NCBI RefSeq assembly: GCF_040645615.1
Contig: NZ_JBEYYO010000008.1
Span: forward strand, 62,001 to 126,000
Direction of reading: 5' to 3'
DNA: 64,000 nt
Origin: Glycomyces sp040645615
GTDB lineage: Bacteria; Actinomycetota; Actinomycetes; Mycobacteriales; Micromonosporaceae
The notes under the pieces were generated by a model. It saw nothing but the letters and a program-made list of their open reading frames with translations. It made no database searches and was not told the origin of the DNA. This document shows positions 43,467 through 51,972 of the stretch, one piece after another. Made by a program: the position numbers and the translations under genes. Within the stretch, counting starts at the first letter, position 1; each line of letters starts with the position of its first letter.

Positions 43467-44624
43467 TCAGCGCGCAGCGCGGATCGACCGCTGCACCAGG
43501 GCGCGCAGCCCGGGCAACTGGATCGCTCGCATCGTGAGGTCGTTCATCCAGATGTGCGCCTTCGTGGGCGGCGCGAACTGGAGCATGCCTCGCTTGGCGA
43601 GGGCCTGGCGCTTGCGGACCTCGGGGCGCAGGCGCGCTTCCCAGTCGGCCAGCGCGGTCGGGACGTCGGGGTGGCGCTGGAGGGCGGCGCCGAGTTCGTC
43701 GGCGCCCGAGAGTGCCAGGGCCGCGCCGAAACCGGCGAAGAGGGTCACGCACCACGCGGCGTCGCCGAGGAGCACGACGCGGCCGCGGCTCCAGGAGTCG
43801 GTGACGATCTGGCTGACCGAGTCGAAGTAGGCGGTCTCGGGCGCTGCGGCGAGCTGGTCGAGGGCGTCGGGGACGCCGCCGCCGAGGTCGCCGAACGCGC
43901 TCGTGAGGGATGCGACGGAGCCGCGTTCGAGGTCGGCGGCCGCGTCTGCGGTGCGGTAGGTGAAGAACGCGGAGGAGCGGCCGGGCCCGAGGTTGACCAC
44001 GGCGGCGGTGCGGCCGGGGCCGATGTAGGTGCTGCCGGAGCCTTCGGCGAGTCCGGTGGGGACGCGGTGGAGGGGCAGGGCGCCGACCATGTGGCCCATC
44101 TCGACGAGGTGGTCGGCCTCGGGTCCGAACACGGCTTCGCGAGTGGCCGAGTGCAGGCCGTCGGCGGCGATGAGGAGGTCGGCGCGTTCGGTGGCGCCGT
44201 CGCTCAAGGTGACGGTGACGCCGTCGGGGTCGGTGTCGATGGCGCGCAGGGTCGTGGCGAATCGGATGTCCGCTGCGGCCGCTTCGAAGAGGACGGTTTC
44301 GAGGTCGCCGCGGAAGAGCGAGAGGGCGCGGTCGCCTACGGCGGCTTCGACCACGGCGGCGGGGACGGTGAACTTGGGCGAGCCGTCGGCGCGGGTGAGG
44401 ATCGAGGTGAAGACGCCCAGGTCGCGGGCTTGGAGTGCGGGGACGAGGCCGAGGCGCTCGGCGGCGTCGTAGCCGCCGCCGAGGAGGTTGACCATGTAGC
44501 CGCTGCTGCGGCGGGCGGGCGCGCGTTCGAGGACGAGGGTCGCCCACCCGCCGCGGTGGAGCCGCAGGGCGGCGGCGAGTCCGGCGATGCCGGCGCCGAC
44601 GATGATCGCTCGTTTGGTCGTCAT
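43467..44624 (-). CDS. FAD-dependent monooxygenase (PHBH/TetX type)
   Basis: 385 residues. GXGXXG is AIIVGAGIAGLAAALRL at the N-terminus, the DG motif is LLIAADGLHSATREAVFG (about 160-177), and the GD motif RVVLLGDAAWCVTLFAGFGAALALSGADELGAAL (about 275-305) completes the FAD/NAD(P)H fold. It hydroxylates a small, probably aromatic or polyketide-like, compound. It is transcribed divergently from a TetR gene with two operator-like sites between, a common arrangement for detoxification oxygenases. Confidence 0.9.
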   Translation of the reverse strand: MTTKRAIIVGAGIAGLAAALRLHRGGWATLVLERAPARRSSGYMVNLLGGGYDAAERLGLVPALQARDLGVFTSILTRADGSPKFTVPAAVVEAAVGDRALSLFRGDLETVLFEAAAADIRFATTLRAIDTDPDGVTVTLSDGATERADLLIAADGLHSATREAVFGPEADHLVEMGHMVGALPLHRVPTGLAEGSGSTYIGPGRTAAVVNLGPGRSSAFFTYRTADAAADLERGSVASLTSAFGDLGGGVPDALDQLAAAPETAYFDSVSQIVTDSWSRGRVVLLGDAAWCVTLFAGFGAALALSGADELGAALQRHPDVPTALADWEARLRPEVRKRQALAKRGMLQFAPPTKAHIWMNDLTMRAIQLPGLRALVQRSIRAAR

Positions 44625-44643
44625 GGGGCCTCCAACCTGAGAA

Positions 44644-44657
44644 TGAACACATGTTCA
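44644..44657. promoter_or_regulatory. TetR operator candidate 1
   Basis: TGAACACATGTTCA is a perfect 14-bp palindrome 20 bp upstream of the monooxygenase start. A second, similar site is at 44667. Confidence 0.65.
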
Positions 44658-44666
44658 AACTGAGTA

Positions 44667-44680
44667 TGAACCATTGTTCA
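44667..44680. promoter_or_regulatory. TetR operator candidate 2
   Basis: TGAACCATTGTTCA keeps the TGAAC/GTTCA arms of site 1. It overlaps the expected -35 region of the tetR promoter, whose -10 box TAGACT (44690-44695) is 7 bp from the GTG. Autoregulation and repression of the oxygenase are likely. Confidence 0.6.
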
Positions 44681-44702
44681 TTCCGGTTGTAGACTGGGTC
44701 CC

Positions 44703-45350
44703 GTGCCAAGAGGAATCGCGATCCCCCAGCTCAGGCAGCAGCTCTTCACCGCGGTCGAGGCGCTGATCCTCAGACCCGCCAAGCTCACCGGGAGGGCCGT
44801 CACCACCGAAGCGGGCGTGGCCGCAGGCCTGCTCTACGCCCACTTCACCGACCTCGACGATTTCCTCACCGCCTACGCGGTGGACCGCACGTTCACCGTG
44901 AGCGCGGCCGCGGCGGCACTCCCGGAACCGGGCCTCGGCGACCCTGCGGGGAACATCAGCGCGACGCTCCAGGCGATACCGCGAGCGGCGCTGTCGGCGC
45001 TGGCGCGGCTACAGGTGCTGCACCCGGACCTCGCGCCGAACGTCGAGGCGGTCTTGGGCGACAAGGGATTCGACGCGATCGAGCGGGCACTGGCCGCGTA
45101 TCTCAAGGCAGAAGGCGAACTCGGGCGCTTCGACGGCGATCCGGAGGCGCTTGCGCCGGCGCTCGTGGCGGTCCTGCACCACACGGCCCTGACCGGGGAC
45201 GAACGGCTCCCGCGAACGGTCGAGGCGCTGGTCAGCCCAGGAGGCCGTCGGCCTCGCGCACCTCGAACACCAGCTGGGTCTCGGTCTGCCGGACCATCGG
45301 ATGGACCGTCACGTGTTCGAGGATCAGATCCCGCAGGTCCTGAGGGTTAG
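44703..45350 (+). CDS. TetR-family transcriptional regulator
   Basis: 215 residues from a GTG that has no ribosome site but a -10-like TAGACT 7 bp upstream, suggesting leaderless translation. The N-terminal HTH is in TGRAVTTEAGVAAGLLYAHFTDLDDFLTAY. The rest is a helical ligand-binding domain to about residue 180. The last ~35 residues are Pro/Arg/Gly-rich and overlap the convergent Lrp-type gene by 119 bp, which is unusual. The useful protein probably ends near residue 180. Confidence 0.85.
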   Translation: MPRGIAIPQLRQQLFTAVEALILRPAKLTGRAVTTEAGVAAGLLYAHFTDLDDFLTAYAVDRTFTVSAAAAALPEPGLGDPAGNISATLQAIPRAALSALARLQVLHPDLAPNVEAVLGDKGFDAIERALAAYLKAEGELGRFDGDPEALAPALVAVLHHTALTGDERLPRTVEALVSPGGRRPRAPRTPAGSRSAGPSDGPSRVRGSDPAGPEG

Positions 45351-45726
45351 CCACGGCCACGTGCATGAGGAAGTCGTCGTCCCCGGCCACATGGAAGACC
45401 GTGAGCGCGCCGGGGACGTTCATGAGCCGGTCGTAGAGGTTGTGCACGTACTCGCGGCTGTGGCTTCCCAAGCGCACCTTGATGATCGCGTGCAGCGGGC
45501 GGCCGAGCGCCTCAGTGTTCAGCCGGGCCCCGATGCGCTCGACGATGCCGGACTCCCGCAGCGCCCGGACCCGGTAGGCGCAGGTGGACTCGGCGACCCC
45601 GGCGCGGGCGGCCAAGGCCGCGTTGGTCATCCGGCCGTCCTCGACCAGGGCGGCGAGGATGGCCAGGTCGGTCCCGTCCAGGCCTCCCGGAGGAGGTTGC
45701 GGTTTCTTCGACTGGGTGCCTGCCAT
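45232..45726 (-). CDS. Lrp/AsnC-family transcriptional regulator
   Basis: 164 residues from ATG 45726 with GGAGGGAA upstream. The HTH is LDGTDLAILAALVEDGRMTNAALAARAGVAESTCAYRVRAL. The effector domain (RAM) follows with RPLHAIIKVRLG, FHVAGDDDFLMHV and a VVFE-like VRQTETQLVFEV end. Such regulators respond to amino acids. It is divergent from a PLP gamma-lyase gene, a pairing typical of amino-acid-induced lyases. Its 3' end overlaps the TetR gene. Confidence 0.9.
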   Translation of the reverse strand: MAGTQSKKPQPPPGGLDGTDLAILAALVEDGRMTNAALAARAGVAESTCAYRVRALRESGIVERIGARLNTEALGRPLHAIIKVRLGSHSREYVHNLYDRLMNVPGALTVFHVAGDDDFLMHVAVANPQDLRDLILEHVTVHPMVRQTETQLVFEVREADGLLG

Positions 45727-45777
45727 GAGGGTTCCCTCCGCTGAATCCACGTTGATTTCGGACCTTGACGCTAGATC

Positions 45778-45818
45778 CCACAGCAAGTATTGCAGTATCT
45801 TGTGGTTCTACTTACAGT
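45778..45818 (+). promoter_or_regulatory. Promoter and possible Lrp site of the PLP lyase gene
   Basis: TTGCAG (45790-45795), 17 bp, then TACAGT (45813-45818), which ends 6 bp before the lyase ATG, so the mRNA is probably leaderless. CCACA (45778-45782) and TGTGG (45801-45805) bracket the -35 region as an imperfect inverted repeat, a plausible Lrp-family target. Confidence 0.45.
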
Positions 45819-45824
45819 CTGGTC

Positions 45825-47030
45825 ATGAAATCGCCGTGGCTGCAACTCGACACCGTCGCCGTCCACGCCGGCCGCGAAGACCTCGCGGAACTCGGCGTCC
45901 ACGCCCTCCCGATCGACCTCTCCTCGACCAATCCCCTGCCCGACATCGAGGCCGGCGGGCTCTCGTACGAGTCGATGGCGACTGGCGGGACCCCGACCGA
46001 GGGCGGCGCGGTGTACGCGCGGCTGTGGAATCCCACGGTGGCGCGGTTCGAGACGGCGCTGGCGGAGCTGGAGCACGCCGAAGCGGCGGTGGCGTTCGGG
46101 TCGGGCATGGCGGCGATGACCGCCGCGATCCTGGCCACGATCGCCGAGTCGGGCAAGCGCCACGTGGTGGCGGTGCGCCCGCTGTACGGCGGAACCGACC
46201 ACCTGCTCTCGACGGGCCTGCTGGGCACCGAGACCACGTACTGCACGGCGGACGAGGTGGCGGCGGCGGTGCGGCCGGAGACGGGCCTGATCGTGCTGGA
46301 GACCCCGGCGAACCCCACGCTGGAACTGGTCGACATTACAGCGGTGGTCCAAGCGGCCCAAGGGGTCCCGGTCCTGGTGGACAACACGTTCGCCACCCCG
46401 GTACTCCAGAACCCGCTCGACTTCGGTGCCTCTATGGTGCTGCACAGCGCCACGAAGTACCTGGGCGGCCACGGCGACGTGGTGGCGGGCGTGATCGCCT
46501 GCGGGAACGAGACAGCGGCGGCGCTGCGGCGGGTCCGGGCGGTGACAGGCGGCTTGTTGCACCCGCTGGGCGCGTACCTGCTCCACCGAGGCTTGACGAC
46601 CCTGCCGATCCGAGTACGGACGCAACAAGAAGGCGCCAGGCGAATCGCGGCATGGCTGGAACGGCACCCGAGCGTGGCGGAGGTCCACTACCCGGGCCTC
46701 GCCGAGGACCCGAAGGGCCTCCTGGGCAAGCAAATGCGAGGCCCCGGCGCCATGATCGCAGTGGAACTGCTCGGAGGCTACGAACAAGCCTTGGCAGTCA
46801 CCTCAGGAGTCAACCTCTTCACCCACGCGGTCTCCCTCGGCGGAGTCGACTCACTGATCCAACACCCGGCAGCCTTGACACACCGCCCGGTGGCTTCGGA
46901 GGCAAAGCCCACGGAAAGCCTGGTACGCCTCTCCATCGGCCTCGAAGCCCCAGAAGACCTGATGACCGACCTCGATCAGGCGCTGCGGACGCACCGCCCG
47001 GTCGCGACGAGGGAGCTCCAGGCACAGTGA
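45825..47030 (+). CDS. Cys/Met metabolism PLP enzyme (methionine gamma-lyase/cystathionine gamma-lyase type)
   Basis: 401 residues from ATG 45825. Conserved blocks are GAVYARLWNPTV, FGSGMAAMTA, the PLP-phosphate loop, VDNTFATPVLQNPLDFGASMVLHSATKYLGGHGDV with the Schiff-base Lys, and the C-terminal LGGVDSLIQHPA and VRLSIGLE. The family cleaves or exchanges the gamma-substituent of Met, cystathionine or homoserine esters. The exact reaction cannot be told from sequence. The divergent Lrp regulator argues for a catabolic lyase such as methionine gamma-lyase. Confidence 0.88.
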   Translation: MKSPWLQLDTVAVHAGREDLAELGVHALPIDLSSTNPLPDIEAGGLSYESMATGGTPTEGGAVYARLWNPTVARFETALAELEHAEAAVAFGSGMAAMTAAILATIAESGKRHVVAVRPLYGGTDHLLSTGLLGTETTYCTADEVAAAVRPETGLIVLETPANPTLELVDITAVVQAAQGVPVLVDNTFATPVLQNPLDFGASMVLHSATKYLGGHGDVVAGVIACGNETAAALRRVRAVTGGLLHPLGAYLLHRGLTTLPIRVRTQQEGARRIAAWLERHPSVAEVHYPGLAEDPKGLLGKQMRGPGAMIAVELLGGYEQALAVTSGVNLFTHAVSLGGVDSLIQHPAALTHRPVASEAKPTESLVRLSIGLEAPEDLMTDLDQALRTHRPVATRELQAQ

Positions 47031-47091
47031 TCCCCGGCACGATTCGTGCCTTGCTGCCCTGAATTGTCGTACCCCTCGGGAACCGTTGAAA

Positions 47092-47111
47092 ACCGGGGGC
47101 CCAACCCCGGT
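47092..47111. terminator. Possible terminator between the PLP lyase and the hydroxyproline operon
   Basis: ACCGGGG and CCCCGGT form a 7-bp stem with a 6-nt loop. The rest of the 133-bp gap (47031-47163) has no supported gene. Confidence 0.4.
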
Positions 47112-47163
47112 GGTCCCGGCGATCTTCGGCGTGCTCGGCGTTCGGCGTGCCTGGGGAAGTGCC

Positions 47164-48630
47164 TCAGGACTTCGCGCGGTCGCCCCAGGTCGTGGACTCG
47201 CCCGCTTCGGCGATGCGCTGCGGGACGTTCCAGGGGTTGTCGTCGCGCAGCGGCGCAGGGAGGGCCTCTGCGGGGGCGTTCTGGTAGGCGACTGCTCTTT
47301 GGAAGCGGTTGATCGCTGCGGTGCCGACGCTGGTTCCGCCTGATGTTGTTGCGGGCCAGGGGCCTCCGTGTTGCATCGCGGGGGTGACCGCGACACCCGT
47401 CGGCCAGGCGTCGAAGAGCACGCGGCTTGTCTTGCGGGCGGCTGTTCGAGCGAGGAGTGATACGTCTTCACCTTCGGCCCTGTAGATGGCGACGGAGAGT
47501 TCACCTTCGAAGAGGTCGTCCAGGATCTCGGCGTAGTCGGCCTCGTCGGGGACCTCGACCAGGATCGTCAACGGGCCGAAGCACTCCCCCGACAGCACCG
47601 CATTCGCGCGAAGCCCGTCCAGAGTGGTCGCCACCACGGTCGGTGTCACCCAGCCCTGGCCCTCGTCGTCGACTCGGGCCGAGCCCTCCACGATCACCCG
47701 CACGCCATCCGCGCTCAGGATCGTGTCGCGGCGTTCGCGGTACCCGTCTCCGATTCGCGGGTCGAGCATTCGATGCTCCTGCACCGCAACGGCATCGGCA
47801 ACGGCCCCGTCAAGACCGTGGTCAGCCGGAACGAAAACCAATCCGGGCTTGGTGCAGAGCTGACCGGCCGAGCCGCCCACGCTCGCCGCCAGACCCGAAG
47901 CGAACTCGGCCAAGCGGGCCTTGATCGCTCCCGCCGTCGCGAAGACCGGGTTCACGCTGCCGAGTTCGCCGTAGAACGGGATCGGGGCCGGGCGGGCGGC
48001 GGCGATGTCGGCGAGGAGGCGGCCCGCGCGGAGCGAGCCGGTGAACGCGGCGGCCTTGATCAGCGGGTGCTCGAGCATCGCGACCCCGGCGTCCTGGCCT
48101 TCGATGAGTTGCAGTGTGCCCGTGGGCAGACCGGCCCCTTCGAGCGCTTCAGCGGCGATCGCCGCGACTCGAGCCGCGAGGCGCGGATGCCCCGGGTGGG
48201 CCTTCACGATCACCGCGTTCCCCGCCGCGAGCGCCGCAGCCGTGTCGCCGCCCGCGACCGAGAACGCGAACGGGAAGTTCCCGGCGGCGAAGTTGAGGAC
48301 CGGGCCGATCGGTTCGTTGCCGCTGCGCACGTCGGGACGGGGGCCGAGCGCGAAGTCGGGGTCGGCGCGGTCGATCCTCACGTCGAGGTGGGCGCCGTCG
48401 ACGACGGTGTCGGCGAAGAGTCGCAGCTGCACCGCAGTGCGCTTGAGCTCGCCGCGAAGCCGAGCCTCGGCGAGTCCGGTCTCCCCCATCGCGAGCGCCA
48501 CGAGTTCGTCGGCGTTCGAAGTGAGCGCGTCGGCGAGGGCCACAAGTGCGCCGGCCCTCACGGTGGGCGGGAGTTCGGCGAGGGCGCGGGTCGCGGTGTC
48601 GGCGGTGCGGGCGGTGGCGTCGGTGGTCAT
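47164..48630 (-). CDS. Alpha-ketoglutarate semialdehyde dehydrogenase (aldehyde dehydrogenase family)
   Basis: 488 residues. The NAD(P) loop is NFAAGNFPFAFSVAGGDTAAALAAGN, the active-site Glu lies in YGELGSVNPVFA, and the nucleophile Cys in GGSAGQLCTKPGLVFV. The protein matches the ketoglutaric-semialdehyde/2,5-dioxovalerate dehydrogenase branch. It performs the last step of hydroxyproline breakdown, giving alpha-ketoglutarate. It is the terminal gene of the operon, 9 bp after the epimerase gene. Confidence 0.9.
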   Translation of the reverse strand: MTTDATARTADTATRALAELPPTVRAGALVALADALTSNADELVALAMGETGLAEARLRGELKRTAVQLRLFADTVVDGAHLDVRIDRADPDFALGPRPDVRSGNEPIGPVLNFAAGNFPFAFSVAGGDTAAALAAGNAVIVKAHPGHPRLAARVAAIAAEALEGAGLPTGTLQLIEGQDAGVAMLEHPLIKAAAFTGSLRAGRLLADIAAARPAPIPFYGELGSVNPVFATAGAIKARLAEFASGLAASVGGSAGQLCTKPGLVFVPADHGLDGAVADAVAVQEHRMLDPRIGDGYRERRDTILSADGVRVIVEGSARVDDEGQGWVTPTVVATTLDGLRANAVLSGECFGPLTILVEVPDEADYAEILDDLFEGELSVAIYRAEGEDVSLLARTAARKTSRVLFDAWPTGVAVTPAMQHGGPWPATTSGGTSVGTAAINRFQRAVAYQNAPAEALPAPLRDDNPWNVPQRIAEAGESTTWGDRAKS

Positions 48631-48639
48631 CGTGCGCTC

Positions 48640-49641
48640 CTAGAACTGGAAGCCGGTGGGGAACGGGTCGGTGGGGTCGAGGGTGTACTGGGCGGTGCCG
48701 GTGATCCAGGCGCGGCCGGTGACGGTGGGGACGACGGCGGGGCGGTCGCCGATGGCGGTCTCGGCGATGAGGCGGCCGATGAAGCGGGAGCCGATGAAGG
48801 ACTCGTTCACGAAGTCGGTGTCGAGTGGGAGTTCACCGCGGGCCCAGAGTTCGGCCATGCGCGCGGAGGTGCCGGTGCCGCAGGGGGATCGGTCGAACCA
48901 GCCGGGGTGGATGGCCATGGCGTGGCGGGAGTGGGCGGCGGTGGAGCCGGGGGCGGTGAAGTAGACGTGGTGGCAGTGGTCGAGTCCGGCGATGTGGGGG
49001 TGCCGCGGCGGGGCGGTGGTGTTGATCGCGTCCATGACGGCGAGTCCGGCGGTGAGGATGTCCTGCTGGCGGGTGCGGTCGAAGGGGAGGCCGAGGGCGT
49101 CGAGGTCGACGATGGCGTAGAAGTTGCCGCCGAAGGCCATCGAGTAGGGGACGGTTCCGAGGCCGGGGACCTCGATCTCGGTGTCGAGCCGGTCCACATA
49201 GCTGGGCACGTTCTGGATGGTGACCGAAGTGGCGCGCCCGTCCTCGACCGCGACGCTGGCGGTGACCGGCCCGGCGGGGGTGTCGAGGCGGATCTCGGTG
49301 ACCGGTTCGGTCACTTCGACCATGCCGGTCTCGACCAGGACGGTGGCGACGCCGATGGTGCCGTGGCCGCACATGGGCAGGCAGCCCGATACTTCGATGA
49401 AGACCACGCCCCAGTCGCAGTCGTCCCGAGTGGACGGCTGGAGGATCGCGCCGCTCATCGCCGGGTGCCCGCGGGGTTCGTTCATGAGGAACTGTCGCAG
49501 GTGGTCGAGATGGGCGATGAAGTGGAGGCGCTTGTCATTCATGGTCGCGCCGGGGATGGCGCCCACCCCGCCGGTGACGACGCGGGTGGGCATGCCTTCG
49601 GTGTGGGAGTCGACCGCGCTGATCGTCCTTATGGTCTTCAT
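48640..49641 (-). CDS. 4-hydroxyproline 2-epimerase / proline racemase family
   Basis: 333 residues from ATG 49641. The two catalytic cysteines are in LPMCGHGTIG (about 88-97) and SPCGTGTSARMA (about 253), the Cys/Cys pair of true racemases and epimerases, not the Ser/Thr variants acting as dehydratases. VDSHTEGMPTRVV is the family N-terminus. In this gene context it converts trans-4-hydroxy-L-proline to cis-4-hydroxy-D-proline, the substrate of the linked dehydrogenase. The preceding gene ends 22 bp upstream. Confidence 0.91.
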   Translation of the reverse strand: MKTIRTISAVDSHTEGMPTRVVTGGVGAIPGATMNDKRLHFIAHLDHLRQFLMNEPRGHPAMSGAILQPSTRDDCDWGVVFIEVSGCLPMCGHGTIGVATVLVETGMVEVTEPVTEIRLDTPAGPVTASVAVEDGRATSVTIQNVPSYVDRLDTEIEVPGLGTVPYSMAFGGNFYAIVDLDALGLPFDRTRQQDILTAGLAVMDAINTTAPPRHPHIAGLDHCHHVYFTAPGSTAAHSRHAMAIHPGWFDRSPCGTGTSARMAELWARGELPLDTDFVNESFIGSRFIGRLIAETAIGDRPAVVPTVTGRAWITGTAQYTLDPTDPFPTGFQF

Positions 49642-49663
49642 CGTGCTCCCCGTGGGTCGGTGG

Positions 49664-50581
49664 TCATCTGGCGGCCGCGAAGTCGAGGGCCGCTCGGGTG
49701 TCGCGGGTGATCTGGTCGCGCTGCGCGGGGCTGAGGGGCCCGCGGGGCGGGCGGGTGGGGCCGCCGTAGCTGTGGCCGGCGATGTCCATCGAGAGCTTGA
49801 TGGCCTGCACGAACTCGGTCTTGGAGTCCCAGCGGAACACCGGGACGAGGCCGCTGTAGAGGTGGCGGGCGTCTTCGATGCGCCCGGCCTGCACGAGGTC
49901 ATAGATCTCGACGGCCTCGCGCGGGAACGCGTTGGGGTACCCGGCGAACCAGCCGGTGGCGCCCACGACGAGGGACTCGAACAGGAGATCGTCGGCTCCG
50001 GCGATCACGTCGATGTCGCAGCGCTCCTTGATCTCCAGGACGCGGCGCACGTCGGTCGAGAACTCCTTGATGGCGACCACGTTGTCGAGTTCGTAGAGTT
50101 CGGCCACGAGGTCGGGGACGAGGTCCACTTTGGTGTCGATGGGGTTGTTGTACATCATGATCGGCAGGCCGACCTCGTTGACGCGCGAGTAGTGCTCGAC
50201 GACTTCGCCGCGGTTGGCGCGGTAGATGGTCGGTGGCAGCAGGAGCACGCCGTCGGCGCCGTCGGATTTGGCGTGCTCGGCCCATTGGACGGCCTGGTGC
50301 CAGCCGACGCCGTGGACGCCCGCGACGACCAGGCCGCGGCCTGCGACGGTGTCGACGGCGACTTGGACGACCTTGCGGCGCTCGGCGTCGGTGAGCGAGG
50401 AGTACTCGCCGAGCGAGCCGTTGGGGCCGACGCCGCGGCAACCGCTGCGAATGAGGAAGTCGCAGTGCTCGGCGTACTTGTCGTAGTCGACCGCGAGACC
50501 GCCGGGGGCCTTCGGGTCCTCCTTGAACGCGAGGGTGGTGGCGACGATGACGCCGCCCAGGTCGAACTGCGGATCGGTCAT
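49664..50581 (-). CDS. DapA-family lyase, probable 1-pyrroline-4-hydroxy-2-carboxylate deaminase
   Basis: 305 residues from the ATG that overlaps the FAD-subunit stop. The fold is that of the DHDPS/NAL superfamily: NGSLGEYSSLTDAER, the catalytic Tyr in IMMYNNPI and the Schiff-base Lys in VVAIKEFSTD. Linked to a hydroxyproline epimerase, dehydrogenase and ketoglutarate-semialdehyde dehydrogenase, it most likely deaminates pyrroline-4-hydroxy-2-carboxylate to alpha-ketoglutarate semialdehyde. Sequence alone does not exclude another aldolase. Confidence 0.88.
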   Translation of the reverse strand: MTDPQFDLGGVIVATTLAFKEDPKAPGGLAVDYDKYAEHCDFLIRSGCRGVGPNGSLGEYSSLTDAERRKVVQVAVDTVAGRGLVVAGVHGVGWHQAVQWAEHAKSDGADGVLLLPPTIYRANRGEVVEHYSRVNEVGLPIMMYNNPIDTKVDLVPDLVAELYELDNVVAIKEFSTDVRRVLEIKERCDIDVIAGADDLLFESLVVGATGWFAGYPNAFPREAVEIYDLVQAGRIEDARHLYSGLVPVFRWDSKTEFVQAIKLSMDIAGHSYGGPTRPPRGPLSPAQRDQITRDTRAALDFAAAR

Positions 50582-51972
50582 GAGATCTCCTCTGGGGCGA
50601 GCGCGGCGAGGTCGCCGAGCCGGACGGGGGCGGCCAGGGGCCGCCGATCGGTGGTGTCCTCGGCGCGGGCGGGGGCCGCGCCGGTGAGGTCTTCGAGGGT
50701 GCGGCCGCACATGCGGGCCTGGCACAGGCCCAGGCCCGCGCGGGTGGTGAGTTTGAGCGAGCGGGTCGAGGTCTGCGCGGTCGCTGCGGCGGCGTCGCGG
50801 AGGGGCCCGTAGGCGACTTCTTCGCAGCGGCAGATCACGGTGTCGTCGGTGAGCCAGGAAGTCCATCCCGGACGGATGCCGTGGGCGGCCTCGATGCGGC
50901 GGGCGAACTCGGTGGTGGCGGCGCGGCGGCGCAGGTCGCCGCGCAGTCCGGACCGGCCGCCTGCGGCGCGGTGTCCGGCGATGCGGCCTTCGACCAGGGC
51001 CGCGTCGACGCCGCCGATGCCGGTGGACTCCCCTGCGGCATAGACGGATCCGACGCTGGTGCGCTGGTCGGCGTCGACCGCCACGAACCGGTCGGGGCCG
51101 ATGCGGCAGCCTACGGCGATCGGCAGTTCGAGGCGCGGGGTGAAGCCGTGCGAGACGCACACCGCGTCGGCGGCGAGGGTGCGTTCGGTGCCGGGCAGGG
51201 GACGCCAGTCGGGGTCGAGGCGGGCGGTGACGACCTCTTCGACGCGGTCCTCGCCACGCGCTTCGATCACGGCTCGGCCGAGGCGGTAGGGCACACGGCG
51301 CCGCAGGTGGTGGGCGGCGTACCCGGCGAGCTCGGGGGCTTTGCGAGTGGCCGAGAGCAGGCGGTGGGGCCGCGGGAGCCAGCCGCGGGCGAGGGCGGCG
51401 GGGCGGGCGGCCTCGTAGACGCCGAGGACGCGAGCGCCTGCGGCCGTGAGGGACTGGGCGACCGGGAGCAGGAACGGCCCGGCTCCGGCGACCACGACGC
51501 GGCGGCCGACTGCGACGCGTTCGCCTTTCGCGAGGGCTTGGGCGGCCCCGGCCGAGTAGACGCCGGGGAGGTGCCAGCCGGGAAAGGGCAGGGTGCGGTC
51601 GTGCGCGCCGGTGGCGATCACGGTGGCGTCGGCGGTGACGGTGCGGGCTTCGCGGCCTGCGCTGTCGGCGGGTCCGATGAGGACGTGCGCGGTGACGGCC
51701 TCGACGGTCTCGATCGCCCAGACCTGCGCCTCGGTGAGGACTTCGGTCGCGGTGTCGGCGGTGACGCGGTCGCGGAGGCGCTCGTAAGCCTTCCAGCCGT
51801 GGTGAAGTCGCGATTCGCGGCGGCTCGGCCGCTCGGGAGGGAGATGCCGCCAATACTGGCCGCCGAGAGCGTCACCGGAGTCAAGCAACGTGACGCGCGC
51901 ACCGGCATCACTCGCGGCGACGGCAGCAGAGAGCCCGGCGGGACCTGCGCCGATGACGAGAACATGTCTCAT
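50578..51972 (-). CDS. Hydroxyproline dehydrogenase, FAD/[2Fe-2S] alpha subunit
   Basis: 464 residues. GAGPAGLSAAVAASDAGARV (8-27) binds FAD, VVVAGAGPFLLPVAQSL is the second dinucleotide site, and near the C-terminus CRCEE ... CQARMCGR forms the BFD-type iron-sulfur ligand set. The architecture is that of the opine/HcnB/D-hydroxyproline dehydrogenase alpha subunit. It oxidises cis-4-hydroxy-D-proline to the pyrroline together with the beta (52860) and gamma (52397) subunits. It overlaps the upstream 143-aa ORF by ATGA. Confidence 0.9.
   Translation of the reverse strand: MRHVLVIGAGPAGLSAAVAASDAGARVTLLDSGDALGGQYWRHLPPERPSRRESRLHHGWKAYERLRDRVTADTATEVLTEAQVWAIETVEAVTAHVLIGPADSAGREARTVTADATVIATGAHDRTLPFPGWHLPGVYSAGAAQALAKGERVAVGRRVVVAGAGPFLLPVAQSLTAAGARVLGVYEAARPAALARGWLPRPHRLLSATRKAPELAGYAAHHLRRRVPYRLGRAVIEARGEDRVEEVVTARLDPDWRPLPGTERTLAADAVCVSHGFTPRLELPIAVGCRIGPDRFVAVDADQRTSVGSVYAAGESTGIGGVDAALVEGRIAGHRAAGGRSGLRGDLRRRAATTEFARRIEAAHGIRPGWTSWLTDDTVICRCEEVAYGPLRDAAAATAQTSTRSLKLTTRAGLGLCQARMCGRTLEDLTGAAPARAEDTTDRRPLAAPVRLGDLAALAPEEIS

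Noticed and set aside
47046..47343. Two small plus-strand ORFs after the PLP lyase
   Set aside because: They extend into the aldehyde dehydrogenase on the opposite strand and show no ribosome site or motif.
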